64,000 nt of DNA from assembly GCF_017876625.1 (NCBI RefSeq), contig NZ_JAGIOH010000001.1:1178001-1242000 (forward strand), written 5' to 3'. This document shows, piece by piece, positions 27,563-36,638 of the stretch. The notes under the pieces are model-generated. The model was not told the DNA's origin. It worked only from the letters and a program-made list of their open reading frames with translations, and searched no databases. The translations under genes were made by a program, and so were the position numbers. Source of the DNA: Streptomyces syringium (GTDB taxonomy: Bacteria; Actinomycetota; Actinomycetes; Streptomycetales; Streptomycetaceae). Each line of letters opens with the position of its first letter. The stretch's first letter is position 1.

Positions 27563-28198
27563 ATGCACCGACCCACGGCCCGCTATGTCCTGCCCGAGTT
27601 CACGGAGCGCACGAGCACCGGCGCCCGCACGATGGACCCGTACTCCAAGCTGCTGTCCGAGCGCATCGTCTTTCTGGGCACGCAGATCGACGACACCTGC
27701 GCCGGCGATGTGATCGCACAGCTCATGTACCTCGAACACGCGGCGCCCGAGCGGGACATCTCGCTCTACATCAACTCCCCCGGCGGCTCCTTCCCCGCCA
27801 TGTGCGCCATCTACGACACGATGCGCTACATCGGCTGCGACGTGGAGACGATCTGCCTGGGCCAGGCCGCCTCGTCCGCCGCCGTGCTGCTCACCGCCGG
27901 CACCCCGGGCAAGCGACTGGCGCTGCCGAACGCGCGCGTCCTCATTCATCAGCCGTCCCTCAGCGAACCGGTCCAGGGCCAGCCCTCCGATCTGGAGATC
28001 CAGGCGGGGGAGATGTCGCGCATGCGGGACACGCTGACGGAGATGCTGGTGCGGCACACGGGGCAGAGCGTGGAGCGGGTCGACCGGGACATCGAGCGGG
28101 ACACCGTCTTCGACGCCGCGGCCGCGGTGGCGTACGGGCTCGTCGACCGGCTCACCTCCAGCCGCAAGGGCCCGGGCGTGCCGCTCGGCGCGAGGTGA
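27563..28198 (+). CDS. clpP: ATP-dependent Clp protease proteolytic subunit
   Basis: The 211-residue ClpP-type serine protease has the full catalytic triad: Ser104 ([10 protein letters not shown]), His129 (VLIHQP) and Asp180 (ERDTVFDA). The handle region and SPGGS motif are intact. Streptomyces have several clpP genes; this one is not in the usual clpP1-clpP2-clpX setting and has no adjacent clpP partner. ATG at 27563 follows a GAGGAG site. Two TGTAC direct repeats 9 bp apart (27524-27528 and 27533-27537) sit in the promoter region. Confidence 0.92.
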   Translation: MHRPTARYVLPEFTERTSTGARTMDPYSKLLSERIVFLGTQIDDTCAGDVIAQLMYLEHAAPERDISLYINSPGGSFPAMCAIYDTMRYIGCDVETICLGQAASSAAVLLTAGTPGKRLALPNARVLIHQPSLSEPVQGQPSDLEIQAGEMSRMRDTLTEMLVRHTGQSVERVDRDIERDTVFDAAAAVAYGLVDRLTSSRKGPGVPLGAR

Positions 28199-28204
28199 GC
28201 CGCG

Positions 28205-28513
28205 ATGTGGCCGCCCCAACTGCCACCCCTGCCCGCCCTGACCCGCGCCGAGGGCGAATTGGTGGACCGGTATCTGGAAGTACTGGATCTTCTGGGCCGG
28301 ATCAACCCGGCCCGCGCGCATGACACGTACGCCGGACTACGGGCGGCGCAGGCTCTGGTGGTCGCGGCGACGGGGCTGCGCGAGGCGTTGACGCTCATGC
28401 ACGAGCGAGGCGAACGCGAGGTGCACACCGGAACACTCGCGCGGGCGATGCTGGTCCTGGACGGGGAGCGGCGGGCCGCACGGGTCACCATGCCGCCGAA
28501 CACGCCGGGCTGA
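28205..28513 (+). CDS. Small alpha-helical protein coupled to clpP, unknown function
   Basis: The 102-residue product starts 6 bp after the clpP stop with a GAGGTGAG ribosome site spanning that stop, so it is translationally coupled. It is rich in alanine, leucine and charged residues and predicted all-helical (LTRAEGELVDRYLEVLDLLG, then repeated helical segments). There is no signal peptide or membrane segment. I do not recognise the family. Its position suggests an adaptor or modulator of this ClpP, which is inference only. Confidence 0.65.
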   Translation: MWPPQLPPLPALTRAEGELVDRYLEVLDLLGRINPARAHDTYAGLRAAQALVVAATGLREALTLMHERGEREVHTGTLARAMLVLDGERRAARVTMPPNTPG

Positions 28514-28831
28514 TGAGCCCGGACGCGCGCCGGAACGACCGGCCGGGCGACACCTCAACGCGATCTCCCGCAGACAGCGGACCCTGCGTAGACATCGCGC
28601 AGTGATCGATCCGAGCCGCGCGCGCACGAGGCGATCACGGAGATCAACTCGCCGCAGGTGAACGGCTCAACAGGGTTGAGCGGTGGGCGTCAAACCGTCC
28701 GGTGTCCACCCGAACACGCCAGAGGTGACCAGGCTCACATATCACCGGATCCTCTCGGAATCCGTGCCGCGGCTGCGCCAAGATCCAGGCGACGACAAGA
28801 CCCCGCCACCGCGGCGGGGCGGTCCGGGCGG
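28514..28831. other. Intergenic region before the c-di-AMP riboswitch
   Basis: About 320 bp hold no convincing gene. The part near 28730-28830 should contain the promoter of the riboswitch-NlpC transcript. A CCCCGCCACC-GCGG-CGGGGC-type small hairpin occurs near 28801-28820; nothing else was recognised. Confidence 0.5.
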
Positions 28832-29010
28832 ACGCCGAATCCTGCCGCCGCCCGGATGACTGGTCGACACGAGTGCATCGGCAGGAGTGGAGGACCCGAG
28901 TACGGCGGGACGACCGGCACCACTGGCCGTCCCTTGGGGTGAAGCCGCCTCGGCGGCCGGGCATCTTCGCCTGCCCGAACCCGACAGGTCATCCTTCATA
29001 GGCGGCAGAC
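28832..29010 (+). promoter_or_regulatory. c-di-AMP (ydaO-yuaA) riboswitch
   Basis: The leader of the NlpC/P60 gene shows the conserved elements of this class in order. First comes CGCCGAATCCTGCCG, then GGAGTGGAGGACCCGAG, TTGGGGTGAA (28934-28943 region), and CCCGAACCCGACAGGTCA, ending with CCTTCATAGGCGG. CTGCCGCC (28842-28849) can pair with GGCGGCAG (29001-29008) to close the element. In Streptomyces this riboswitch controls cell wall hydrolases, switching expression off when c-di-AMP is high. Confidence 0.88.
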
Positions 29011-29022
29011 GAAGGGTTGCGT

Positions 29023-29493
29023 ATGGCCGCGCACAAACGACCAACGAAGTTCTCCAGGGCCAAGGCCGCCTCGGCCCTCACCCTCGCAGCCGTCGGCGCC
29101 TCGGTGCTGGTGCCCGGCGGTTCGCCCGACGCCGAGGCCGCGAACGTCTCCACCCTCGCCCTGCGGATAGCGGAATCGAAGCAGGGCGCTCCCTACCAGT
29201 GGGGCGCGACGGGACCGTACAGCTTCGACTGCTCGGGGCTGACGCAGTACTCGTACAAGCGGGTCGGCAAAAAGCTGCCCCGTACCGCCGCCGCCCAGTA
29301 CAACCGCGCCCGCCATGTGCCCGGCTCCGCCCGCCAACGCGGGGACCTGGTGTTCTTCCACTCCGCCGGCGGCGTCTATCACGTGGGCATCTACGTCGGG
29401 AACGGCAGGATCCTGCATGCTCCCAAGACCGGCGCGGTCGTCCGCCACGAGCGGATCTGGACCAGAAGCGTCAGCTACGGCCGCGTGAACTGA
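29023..29493 (+). CDS. Secreted NlpC/P60 cell wall peptidase
   Basis: The 156-residue precursor has a signal sequence ending near PDAEAAN and a single NlpC/P60 domain. The catalytic cysteine is in YSFDCSGLTQY (about residue 70), the histidine in YHVGIYVGNG (about 122) and the third polar residue is the His of ILHAP. These enzymes cut D-Glu-diaminopimelate bonds in peptidoglycan stem peptides. ATG at 29023 lies 7 nt after a GAAGGG site. It is under the c-di-AMP riboswitch directly upstream, linking wall remodelling to osmotic and turgor signalling. Confidence 0.93.
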   Translation: MAAHKRPTKFSRAKAASALTLAAVGASVLVPGGSPDAEAANVSTLALRIAESKQGAPYQWGATGPYSFDCSGLTQYSYKRVGKKLPRTAAAQYNRARHVPGSARQRGDLVFFHSAGGVYHVGIYVGNGRILHAPKTGAVVRHERIWTRSVSYGRVN

Positions 29494-29850
29494 AAGCGCC
29501 GACGGTGGCGTGCCGCGACGGCCGCCCCCGCCACCGTCCTCGCCTCCCTGTGCGCCGACACGGCAAAGGGTGTGTTCCCACCCGCCGACGGCGGACACGA
29601 CTGTGGTGCCGCGGCCCCTCGTTCGCGACGGGGGCCGCCGGCCCCGACCGGGCACACGGTCGCCTTCACCGGCAGCGATCCGGAACGGGTAAGGGCGCGC
29701 CTGCCCGCCGGTGACCTGCCCGAGCCGCTCGACCCGCCTTGTCCGCGAGCACCGTGCGATCACCGTGCGAGCCCCTGGGCCGGGTGGTGGACCCCTCGGC
29801 CTTCTCGAGGCCACGGGGCCCACCGCCCGGCCCACAGCCGCGCGGGGCGG
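29494..29850. other. Intergenic region after the NlpC/P60 gene
   Basis: About 355 bp between convergent genes. No coding frame has family resemblance or ribosome-site support, and no strong terminator was found. Confidence 0.5.
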
Positions 29851-30279
29851 TCAGGGTACGGGCACCGTCCAGGGCAGACAGATCCAGACCGTCTTGCCGC
29901 CGTCGGCCGTCGGGGTGACCGACAGTCTGCCGCCGCGCTCGGCGGTCAGACAGCGGATGATGACCATGCCGCGGCCGTTGTCCTGCTGGACGGCGGCGGG
30001 CAGCCTTCTCGGATAGCGGGGGTGACTGTCCGTGACGCCGATGCGCAGCTGCTCCTCCCGGTCGAGCCGGACGTCCACGGTGAAGGTGGGCGACTGGCCG
30101 CGGGTGTGCTGCACGGCGTTGGTGGCGAGTTCGGAGACGATCAGCCGAACCGTGTCGGCGTCCTCGGTGCCGTCCGCCAGCCCCCATTCCGCCAGTACAC
30201 GCGCGACATAGCGGCGCGCGTCGGACACCGAGGCGGGGGCGCTCGGCAGGGTTACGGTTGCTTCCTGGTGATCCGCCAT
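29851..30279 (-). CDS. RsbW-like HATPase (anti-sigma factor type kinase)
   Basis: The 142-residue protein is a single GHKL ATPase domain. The N box is SELATNAVQHT (about residues 47-57) and the G2-like box is DNGRGMVII. Such proteins in Streptomyces act as anti-sigma factors or as regulatory kinases in DUF397/XRE loci. ATG at 30279 follows a GGAAAGGGA site. It is divergent from the XRE-DUF5753 regulator, matching the abaA/whiJ-like arrangement of ATPase, XRE protein and DUF397 protein. Confidence 0.88.
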   Translation of the reverse strand: MADHQEATVTLPSAPASVSDARRYVARVLAEWGLADGTEDADTVRLIVSELATNAVQHTRGQSPTFTVDVRLDREEQLRIGVTDSHPRYPRRLPAAVQQDNGRGMVIIRCLTAERGGRLSVTPTADGGKTVWICLPWTVPVP

Positions 30280-30544
30280 GGCGCTGTCCCTTTCCTACCG
30301 AGGCCGGGCTCCGACGCGTGACGCAGGGCACTGACGCGGTGACGTCGGGAGCGGTCTCGGACGGCTCTTCGTCACAGAGTGCCACCGTCGGCGTCCGAGA
30401 GTGAGCGATCCACCGGAAAATGCATATATCTGTCGCTCGAAGCGGTGAACTCTGCCGGGAGCGACCACATTTGGGTGGCGCACTCGTCTATTGACACTGA
30501 CGTATGGATGTGGACGTGTTCACCTTGGCCGAAAGGGAATACCC

Positions 30545-31423
30545 ATGCGCTACGGACCCGCGGTGCGTCGACGCAAGCTCGGCGCGGAGCTGCGCCGCCA
30601 GCGTGAACTGGCCGCGCTGACCAGCCGGGAGGCGGCGTGCGCGGTGGGCTGGCACCAGTCGAAGGTGAGCCGGATCGAGACGGGCTGCAGTGGCGTGAAG
30701 CCCTCGGACGTCGCCCTGTTGCTGGATGCCTACCAGGTGACCGACCCGGAACTGCGTGCGCTGCTGGGGGCGCTGTGCGGCGCGGGGTCGGCGGATCCGG
30801 GTGAGGGCGCGGGGGCTCGGCGGGGTTGGTGGTACGCCTACCGCGACCGGCTGCCGCCCGCCTATCTCGATTTCATCAGCCTGGAGTCCGAGGCCTCCCA
30901 CCTGCGCACTTTGGAGACCACGGTGGTGCCGGGGCTGTTGCAGACGCCGGAGTACGCGCGCGCGGTGACCCGCGCGGCGCTGAACGACCCGCCCCCGGAG
31001 CAGGTCGAGGAGTTGGTGCGGGTGCGGATGGCCCGCCAGTCGGTGCTGCGGGGCGAGCGTCCACTGGAGTTGTGCGCGGTGCTCGACGAGGCGGTACTGC
31101 GTCATGAGGTCGGCGGCCGGGAGGTGATGGCGGGGCAGTTACGGCACCTGGTGACCACGGGGCACATGCGGCACGTGCGACTGCATGTGCTGCCGTTCTC
31201 CGCGGGCAGCCATATCGGCATCACCGGCCCTTTCGTTATTTTCTCATTTCCGCGCATTGCAGATCTGGATGTGGTGGTTCTCGACCACTTGACGAGTAGC
31301 CTCTATCTGGAGCGGAAAGAAGACCTCCGGGCGTACGGTTCCGCTTTCGCCACCCTGCGGACCCGCGCCCTCTCGCATGAGAACTCGTTGGATTACATCG
31401 CCGGGCTCCATGACGGCGTGTGA
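30545..31423 (+). CDS. XRE family regulator with DUF5753 domain (WhiJ/AbaA-like locus)
   Basis: The 292-residue protein has an N-terminal XRE helix-turn-helix (about residues 10-65; LTSREAACAVGWHQSKVSRIETG) and a C-terminal DUF5753 domain (ETTVVPGLLQTPEYARAV, then LHVLPFSAGSHIG and LEHLT-like VVVLDHLTSSLYLE). Codon 199 is TTA (31139-31141), the codon read by the bldA tRNA, so translation should depend on development. It forms a pair with the DUF397 gene 9 bp downstream. These pairs regulate sporulation or antibiotic production in Streptomyces. Confidence 0.92.
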   Translation: MRYGPAVRRRKLGAELRRQRELAALTSREAACAVGWHQSKVSRIETGCSGVKPSDVALLLDAYQVTDPELRALLGALCGAGSADPGEGAGARRGWWYAYRDRLPPAYLDFISLESEASHLRTLETTVVPGLLQTPEYARAVTRAALNDPPPEQVEELVRVRMARQSVLRGERPLELCAVLDEAVLRHEVGGREVMAGQLRHLVTTGHMRHVRLHVLPFSAGSHIGITGPFVIFSFPRIADLDVVVLDHLTSSLYLERKEDLRAYGSAFATLRTRALSHENSLDYIAGLHDGV

Positions 31424-31432
31424 GGAGGCACC

Positions 31433-31708
31433 ATGCCCGCAATGCCTCGCTATGTCCCTTCCCCCTCTGCCCTGCGTGCCGCGAGGTGGCGGCGCAGCAG
31501 CTACAGCACCGGAATGAACAACTGCGTCGAAACGGCCCCGCTCGGCCCGGACCTGCTGGCCGTACGGGACTCCAAGCGCACGGCCGGACCCGTCCTGTCG
31601 TTCTCGCCCGCCGCGTGGTCCTCGTTCGTGGGAGACCTCCGCGGCGGTGGCCTCGGCCGCCGCCGCGGGGCCGGGGCGGCCGATGGGGCCACCGCCACCA
31701 GGAGTTGA
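31433..31708 (+). CDS. DUF397 domain protein
   Basis: The 91-residue protein carries the DUF397 signature: RWRRSSYSTGMNNCVETA, LLAVRDSKR and FSPAAWSSFVGDLR. These small proteins partner XRE-DUF5753 regulators, whose DNA binding they relieve or tune. It has a strong GAGGAGG site and starts 9 bp after the regulator. The last 20 residues (arginine, glycine and alanine rich) extend beyond the domain. The stop lies 3 bp from the convergent bioF stop. Confidence 0.92.
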   Translation: MPAMPRYVPSPSALRAARWRRSSYSTGMNNCVETAPLGPDLLAVRDSKRTAGPVLSFSPAAWSSFVGDLRGGGLGRRRGAGAADGATATRS

Positions 31709-31711
31709 GCG

Positions 31712-32881
31712 TCAGGCGGCCGGTGCGGTCCGCAGGACCGTGCCGGCCGCCTCCTCGATCTGCCGGTCCGTGAGGTCCGCGCGCGCCGTCAGCCGCAGCC
31801 GCGAGACGCCGTCGGGCACGGACGGGGGGCGGAAGCAGCCGACCGCGAGCCCGGCGGCGCGGCAGTCGGCCGCCCATCGCACGGCGGCCTCCGGTGAAGG
31901 GGCCCGGACGGACACCACCGCCGCGTCGGGCCGTACCGCCGTCAGCCCCGCCGCCGTCAGCCTCCGGTGCAGCTCGGTGGCGACGTGCCGCACCCGGGCC
32001 GCGCGCCCCGGTTCGCGGCGCAGCACCGCAAGGCTCGCGAGCGCGCCGCCCACCGCCGCCGGGGCGAGCCCGGTGTCGAAGATGAACGTCCGTGCGTGGC
32101 TGACGAGATGCCGGATGACGCGCGCGGGGCCTAGCACCGCGCCCCCCTGGCTGCCCAGCGACTTCGACAGGGTGACCGTGGCGACGACGTCCGCGTCCCC
32201 CGCCAGGCCCGCCGCGTGCACCGCGCCCCGGCCCCCTTCGCCGAGGACCCCGAGTCCGTGCGCGTCGTCCACCAGCAGCGCCGCGCCGTGCTCCCGGCAG
32301 GCCTCGGCGAGCGCGGCCAGCGGTGCGGCGTCGCCGTCCACGGAGAAGACGGAGTCGGTGACGGCGAGGGCCCGGCCCTCGTGCGCCCCCAGCGTCTTGC
32401 GGACCGCTTCCGCGTCGGCGTGCGGGACGACGGCCGTCTCGGCGCGGGCGAGCCGGCAGCCGTCGATGAGCGAGGCGTGGTTGCCGGCGTCGGAGACGAC
32501 GAGCGGGACCGAAGGGGACGAACCGGACAGGTTCGGCGGGCCGCACAGGGCGGTGACCGCGGCGAGGTTCGCGGCGTACCCCGAGGAGAAGACGAGCGCC
32601 GCCTCGAATCCGCAGAACCCGGCGAGGCTCTCCTCCAGCCGGGTGTGCAGGGCGGTGGTGCCGGTCACCAGCCGGGAGCCGGTGGCCCCCGCGCCCCAGC
32701 GGCGGGCCGCGCCGGCGGCGGCCTCGGTGACCTCGGGGTGACGGGTGAGGCCCAGGTAGTCGTTCCCGGCCAGATCGACGAGCGGCGAGTCGGCCGGCCG
32801 CGGCCGTAGGGTCCGTACGAGCCCGGCGGCCAGCCGCCGCTCGTGCTCCGCGTCGATCCAGTCGAACGGATCCTGGGGCAT
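31712..32881 (-). CDS. bioF: 8-amino-7-oxononanoate synthase
   Basis: The 389-residue PLP enzyme condenses pimeloyl thioester with L-alanine in biotin synthesis. The cofactor lysine is in VTLSKSLGSQGG (about residue 232), the PLP-[19 protein letters not shown]-histidine pair is in LLVDDAHGLGVLG, and GSRLVTGTTALHTRLE is the family substrate loop. ATG at 32881 follows a GGACGG-like site. It is divergent from bioB, with which it should share a control region (32882-33029) that contains a CCCTGGTCAGGG palindrome at 32933-32944. Confidence 0.93.
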   Translation of the reverse strand: MPQDPFDWIDAEHERRLAAGLVRTLRPRPADSPLVDLAGNDYLGLTRHPEVTEAAAGAARRWGAGATGSRLVTGTTALHTRLEESLAGFCGFEAALVFSSGYAANLAAVTALCGPPNLSGSSPSVPLVVSDAGNHASLIDGCRLARAETAVVPHADAEAVRKTLGAHEGRALAVTDSVFSVDGDAAPLAALAEACREHGAALLVDDAHGLGVLGEGGRGAVHAAGLAGDADVVATVTLSKSLGSQGGAVLGPARVIRHLVSHARTFIFDTGLAPAAVGGALASLAVLRREPGRAARVRHVATELHRRLTAAGLTAVRPDAAVVSVRAPSPEAAVRWAADCRAAGLAVGCFRPPSVPDGVSRLRLTARADLTDRQIEEAAGTVLRTAPAA

Positions 32882-33029
32882 CGGCCGTCCTTCGCGTTCT
32901 GTGGGGTTTGCATAGAACGTAGCCGCCGATGGCCCTGGTCAGGGTGTGGCAATACACACACATGAATCGGCCCCCGTTGTGCGATCTCTACCTTGGCCGG
33001 GAGTGCTGCCGTAGGCGAGGATCGGCGCC

Positions 33030-34250
33030 ATGGACCTGCTGAACACGCTGGTGGACAAGGGGTTGCGGCGGGAGCTGCCGACCCGCGAAGAGGCGCTCGC
33101 CGTACTGGCGACCACCGATGACGACCTGCTCGATGTGGTGGCCGCGGCGGGCAAGGTGCGCCGCCGGTGGTTCGGACGGCGGGTGAAGCTGAACTACCTC
33201 GTCAACCTCAAGTCGGGGCTCTGCCCCGAGGACTGCTCGTACTGCTCGCAGCGGCTGGGCTCCAAGGCCGAGATCCTCAAGTACACCTGGCTCAAGCCGG
33301 ACGACGCCTCGAAGGCGGCGGCCGCGGGCGTCGCCGGCGGTGCGAAGCGGGTCTGCCTGGTCGCCAGCGGGCGCGGCCCGACGGACCGGGACATCGACCG
33401 GGTCTCGAAGACCATCGAGGCGATCAAGGAGCAGAACGAGGACGTCGAGGTGTGCGCGTGCCTCGGGCTGCTGACCGACGGACAGGCCGAGCGGCTGCGG
33501 GCAGCCGGAGCCGACGCCTACAACCACAACCTCAACACCTCCGAGGCGACGTACGGCGACATCACCACCACCCACACCTTCGCCGACCGCGTCGACACCG
33601 TGCAGCAGGCCCAGGCGGCGGGGATGTCCGCCTGCTCCGGGCTGATCGCGGGCATGGGCGAGAGCGACGCGGACCTGGTGGACGTGGTCTTCGCGCTGCG
33701 CGAGCTGAACCCGGACTCGGTGCCGGTCAACTTCCTCATCCCCTTCGAGGGGACCCCGCTGGCCAAGGAGTGGAACCTCACCCCCCAGCGCGCGCTGCGC
33801 ATCCTGGCGATGGTGCGGTTCGTCTGCCCGGACGTGGAGGTACGGCTCGCGGGCGGCCGTGAGGTGCACCTGCGGTCGATGCAGCCGCTCGCGCTGCACC
33901 TCGCGAACTCGATCTTCCTGGGCGACTATCTGACCAGTGAGGGCCAGGAGGGCAAGGCGGACCTCGACATGATCGCGGACGCCGGCTTCGAGGTGGAGGG
34001 CACCGGCACCACGACGCTGCCCGCGCACCGGGCCGACGCGATGGCGTCCGGCTGCGGCGGGCACGGGGGCGGCGGCTGCGGCCCTTGCGGGGACGGGGAG
34101 ACGGGCGCGGCCGACGGGGCCGCGGCCACCGCGGAGGGAGAGCTCCCGGCTCCGGCCGGTGAGACCCGCACGGACGCCGGCGAGGCCCGTACGGATCTGG
34201 TCGCCGTCCGCCGTCGTGGCGCCGGCACGGAGCTGCCTCCCAATGCCTGA
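33030..34250 (+). CDS. bioB: Biotin synthase with cysteine-rich C-terminal tail
   Basis: The radical SAM enzyme inserts sulfur into dethiobiotin. The radical cluster ligands are Cys65, Cys69 and Cys72 (CPEDCSYC). Ligands of the auxiliary cluster are recognisable in [30 protein letters not shown] and VRLAGGRE. At 406 residues it is some 60 longer than E. coli BioB. The extra tail contains Cys342, Cys350 and Cys353 in a glycine-rich [13 protein letters not shown] segment, followed by an acidic, disordered-looking end. ATG at 33030 is preferred. It overlaps bioA by 8 bp. Confidence 0.95.
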   Translation: MDLLNTLVDKGLRRELPTREEALAVLATTDDDLLDVVAAAGKVRRRWFGRRVKLNYLVNLKSGLCPEDCSYCSQRLGSKAEILKYTWLKPDDASKAAAAGVAGGAKRVCLVASGRGPTDRDIDRVSKTIEAIKEQNEDVEVCACLGLLTDGQAERLRAAGADAYNHNLNTSEATYGDITTTHTFADRVDTVQQAQAAGMSACSGLIAGMGESDADLVDVVFALRELNPDSVPVNFLIPFEGTPLAKEWNLTPQRALRILAMVRFVCPDVEVRLAGGREVHLRSMQPLALHLANSIFLGDYLTSEGQEGKADLDMIADAGFEVEGTGTTTLPAHRADAMASGCGGHGGGGCGPCGDGETGAADGAAATAEGELPAPAGETRTDAGEARTDLVAVRRRGAGTELPPNA

Positions 34251-35547
34251 GCCGCTCACCGCGGGCGAGTTGCTCGCCCTGGACAAGCAGCACGTCTGGC
34301 ATCCGTACGGGCCGATGCCCGGCCGGGTCGACCCGCTGGTCGTCGAGTCCGCGTCGGGGGTGCGGTTGCGGCTGGCCGAACCGGTCGACGGCGTGGCCGA
34401 GTTGATCGACGGCATGTCCTCGTGGTGGTCGGCGGTCCACGGCTACAACCACCCGGTGCTCAACGAGGCGGCCCAGCAACAGCTGGGGCGGATGAGCCAT
34501 GTGATGTTCGGCGGGCTCACCCATGAGCCCGCCGTGCGACTCGCCACCCGCCTGGTGGAGATCACTCCGGAACCGCTGCGCCACGTCTTCCTCTCCGACT
34601 CCGGCTCGGTGTCGGTCGAGGTGGCCGTGAAGATGTGCCTCCAGTACTGGCGTTCGGTCGGCAGACCGGGCAAGCAGCGGCTGCTGACCTGGCGCGGCGG
34701 CTACCACGGCGACACCTGGCAGCCGATGTCGGTGTGCGACCCGGACGGTGGCATGCACGCTCTGTGGTCCGGTGTGCTGCCGCGACAGATCTTCGCGGAC
34801 GCGCCGCCCACCGGGTTCGACGCCGAGCCCGACCCGGCCTACGTCGCACACCTGCGGGAGCTCGTCGCGCGGCACGCCGACGAGTTGGCCGCGGTGATCG
34901 TCGAGCCTGTCGTGCAGAACGCCGGCGGCATGCGCTTCCACTCCCCCGCGTATCTGCGGGTGCTGCGGGAAGCGTGCGACGAGCACGGCGTGCTGTTGAT
35001 CTTCGACGAGATCGCCACGGGTTTCGGCCGCACGGGCCCGCTGTTCGCCTCCGGGCACGCCGGTGTCTCCCCCGATGTGCTGTGCCTGGGCAAGGCGCTG
35101 ACCGGCGGGTATCTCACGATGGCCGCGACGCTGTGCACCTCGCGGGTGGCGGAGGGGATCTCCCGGGGCGAGGTGCCGGTGCTCGCGCACGGCCCGACGT
35201 TCATGGCCAACCCCTTGGCCGCCGCGATCGCGAACGCCTCGATCGACCTGCTGCTCGCGCGGGACTGGCGCACGGACGTCAAGCGGATCGAGGCCGGACT
35301 GCGCGAGGGCCTGGCCGGCGCGGCCGAGCTCCCGGCGGTACGGGAGGTGCGCGTGCTCGGCGCCATCGGGGTGGTCGAGCTGGACCACGACGTGGACATG
35401 GCCGCGGCGACCCGGGCCGCGGTGCGGGCGGGCGTATGGCTGCGACCGTTCCGCAATCTCGTGTACACGATGCCGCCCTACATCACGGGGGACGAGGACG
35501 TGGCCAGGATCTGCGCGGCGGTGCGGGCCGTCGCGGCGGCGGGGTAA
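34243..35547 (+). CDS. bioA: Adenosylmethionine-8-amino-7-oxononanoate aminotransferase
   Basis: The 434-residue class III aminotransferase makes 7,8-diaminononanoate using SAM as amino donor. Family landmarks are [62 protein letters not shown] and the PLP lysine in [17 protein letters not shown]. The start at 34243 ([14 protein letters not shown]) lies inside the end of bioB, 8 bp before its stop, which implies translational coupling. bioD follows after a 253-bp gap. Confidence 0.95.
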   Translation: MPEPLTAGELLALDKQHVWHPYGPMPGRVDPLVVESASGVRLRLAEPVDGVAELIDGMSSWWSAVHGYNHPVLNEAAQQQLGRMSHVMFGGLTHEPAVRLATRLVEITPEPLRHVFLSDSGSVSVEVAVKMCLQYWRSVGRPGKQRLLTWRGGYHGDTWQPMSVCDPDGGMHALWSGVLPRQIFADAPPTGFDAEPDPAYVAHLRELVARHADELAAVIVEPVVQNAGGMRFHSPAYLRVLREACDEHGVLLIFDEIATGFGRTGPLFASGHAGVSPDVLCLGKALTGGYLTMAATLCTSRVAEGISRGEVPVLAHGPTFMANPLAAAIANASIDLLLARDWRTDVKRIEAGLREGLAGAAELPAVREVRVLGAIGVVELDHDVDMAAATRAAVRAGVWLRPFRNLVYTMPPYITGDEDVARICAAVRAVAAAG

Positions 35548-35800
35548 CGCCACGGGCCGGGGACGGGGCCGTGTCCCGCCCCCGGCCGGCCGGCCCGGGA
35601 CCCCGGGCACCGCACCGCGCCCCGGACGCCGCCCCTGAGCGGTGTCCCGGCAGCGCGGCGTCACATCACGGCCGCTGTACACGGCGGCACGATCAACGGC
35701 GGACGCCGGGAGGCGCCGGCTCGGCGCCGACGGCCGACCGGCTCACCGGGCCGCCGGCAGGCACACCGCGCTGCGCGCGCGGCGAACGGAGGCAGGAACC

Positions 35801-36514
35801 ATGTCCGTACTCGTCGTCACCGGCACCGGCACCGAGGTCGGCAAGACCGTCGTGACCGCGGCAGTCGCGGCCGCGGCGGTGGCCGCCGGCCGCTCCGTGG
35901 CCGTACTCAAGCCCGCCCAGACGGGCGTCACGGCCCAGGAACCGGGGGACGTCGCGGAGGTCGAGCGGCTGGCGGGGGCGGTGACGGGCCTCGAACTCGC
36001 CCGGTACCCCGAGCCGTTGGCGCCCGCGACGGCCGCCCGCCGGGCCGGCCGCGCACCGGTGCGCCCCAAGGAGATCGAGCAGGCGGCGGCGCGCCTGGCC
36101 GAGAGCCATGATCTGGTGCTGGTCGAGGGCGCGGGCGGGCTGCTCGTCCGGCTGGACGAGGCGGGCTCGACGCTCGCGGACGTGGCCCGGCTGCTGGACG
36201 CGCCGGTCCTCGTCGTCGCCCAGCCGGGCCTGGGCACGCTCAACATCACCGCGCTCACGGCCGAGGCCCTGCGTGCGCGCGGCCTGCGATGCGCGGGCGT
36301 GGTCATCGGCAGTTGGCCGGCCGTGCCCGACCTCGCCACCCTCTGCAACCTCGCCGACCTCCCCGAGGCGGCGGAGGCCCCCTTGCTGGGAGCCGTCCCC
36401 GAGGGCGCGGGCACCCTCCCCCCGGACACCTTCCGTACCGCGGCCCCCACCTGGCTGGCGCCGGAGCTGTCCGGCGGCTGGGACGCGGGCCGCTTCGCGT
36501 CGCAGCACCACTGA
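35801..36514 (+). CDS. bioD: Dethiobiotin synthetase
   Basis: The 237-residue ATP-dependent carboxylase closes the ureido ring of dethiobiotin. The P-loop is GTGTEVGKT (8-16), with KPAQTG and VEGAGGLLV as substrate and metal motifs. ATG at 35801 follows GGAGGCAGG. It is the last gene of bioB-bioA-bioD; the gap before it contains a GC-rich region with no clear terminator, so read-through is plausible. Confidence 0.94.
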   Translation: MSVLVVTGTGTEVGKTVVTAAVAAAAVAAGRSVAVLKPAQTGVTAQEPGDVAEVERLAGAVTGLELARYPEPLAPATAARRAGRAPVRPKEIEQAAARLAESHDLVLVEGAGGLLVRLDEAGSTLADVARLLDAPVLVVAQPGLGTLNITALTAEALRARGLRCAGVVIGSWPAVPDLATLCNLADLPEAAEAPLLGAVPEGAGTLPPDTFRTAAPTWLAPELSGGWDAGRFASQHH

Positions 36515-36638
36515 GCGACACAGCAGCGGCCCTGACGCCCGCCCGCCCCACTCCAAGGAGGCGGCGCGGCGACGGTGGGGGCGGGTTCGACCGGGGAAGA
36601 ATCGCGGTAGCCGTCGTATCCCCGGGAAGGGGTGTGTC

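Noticed and set aside
32933..32944. CCCTGGTCAGGG palindrome as a biotin operator.
   Set aside because: It is short and does not match a biotin regulator site I know; kept only as a remark under bioF.
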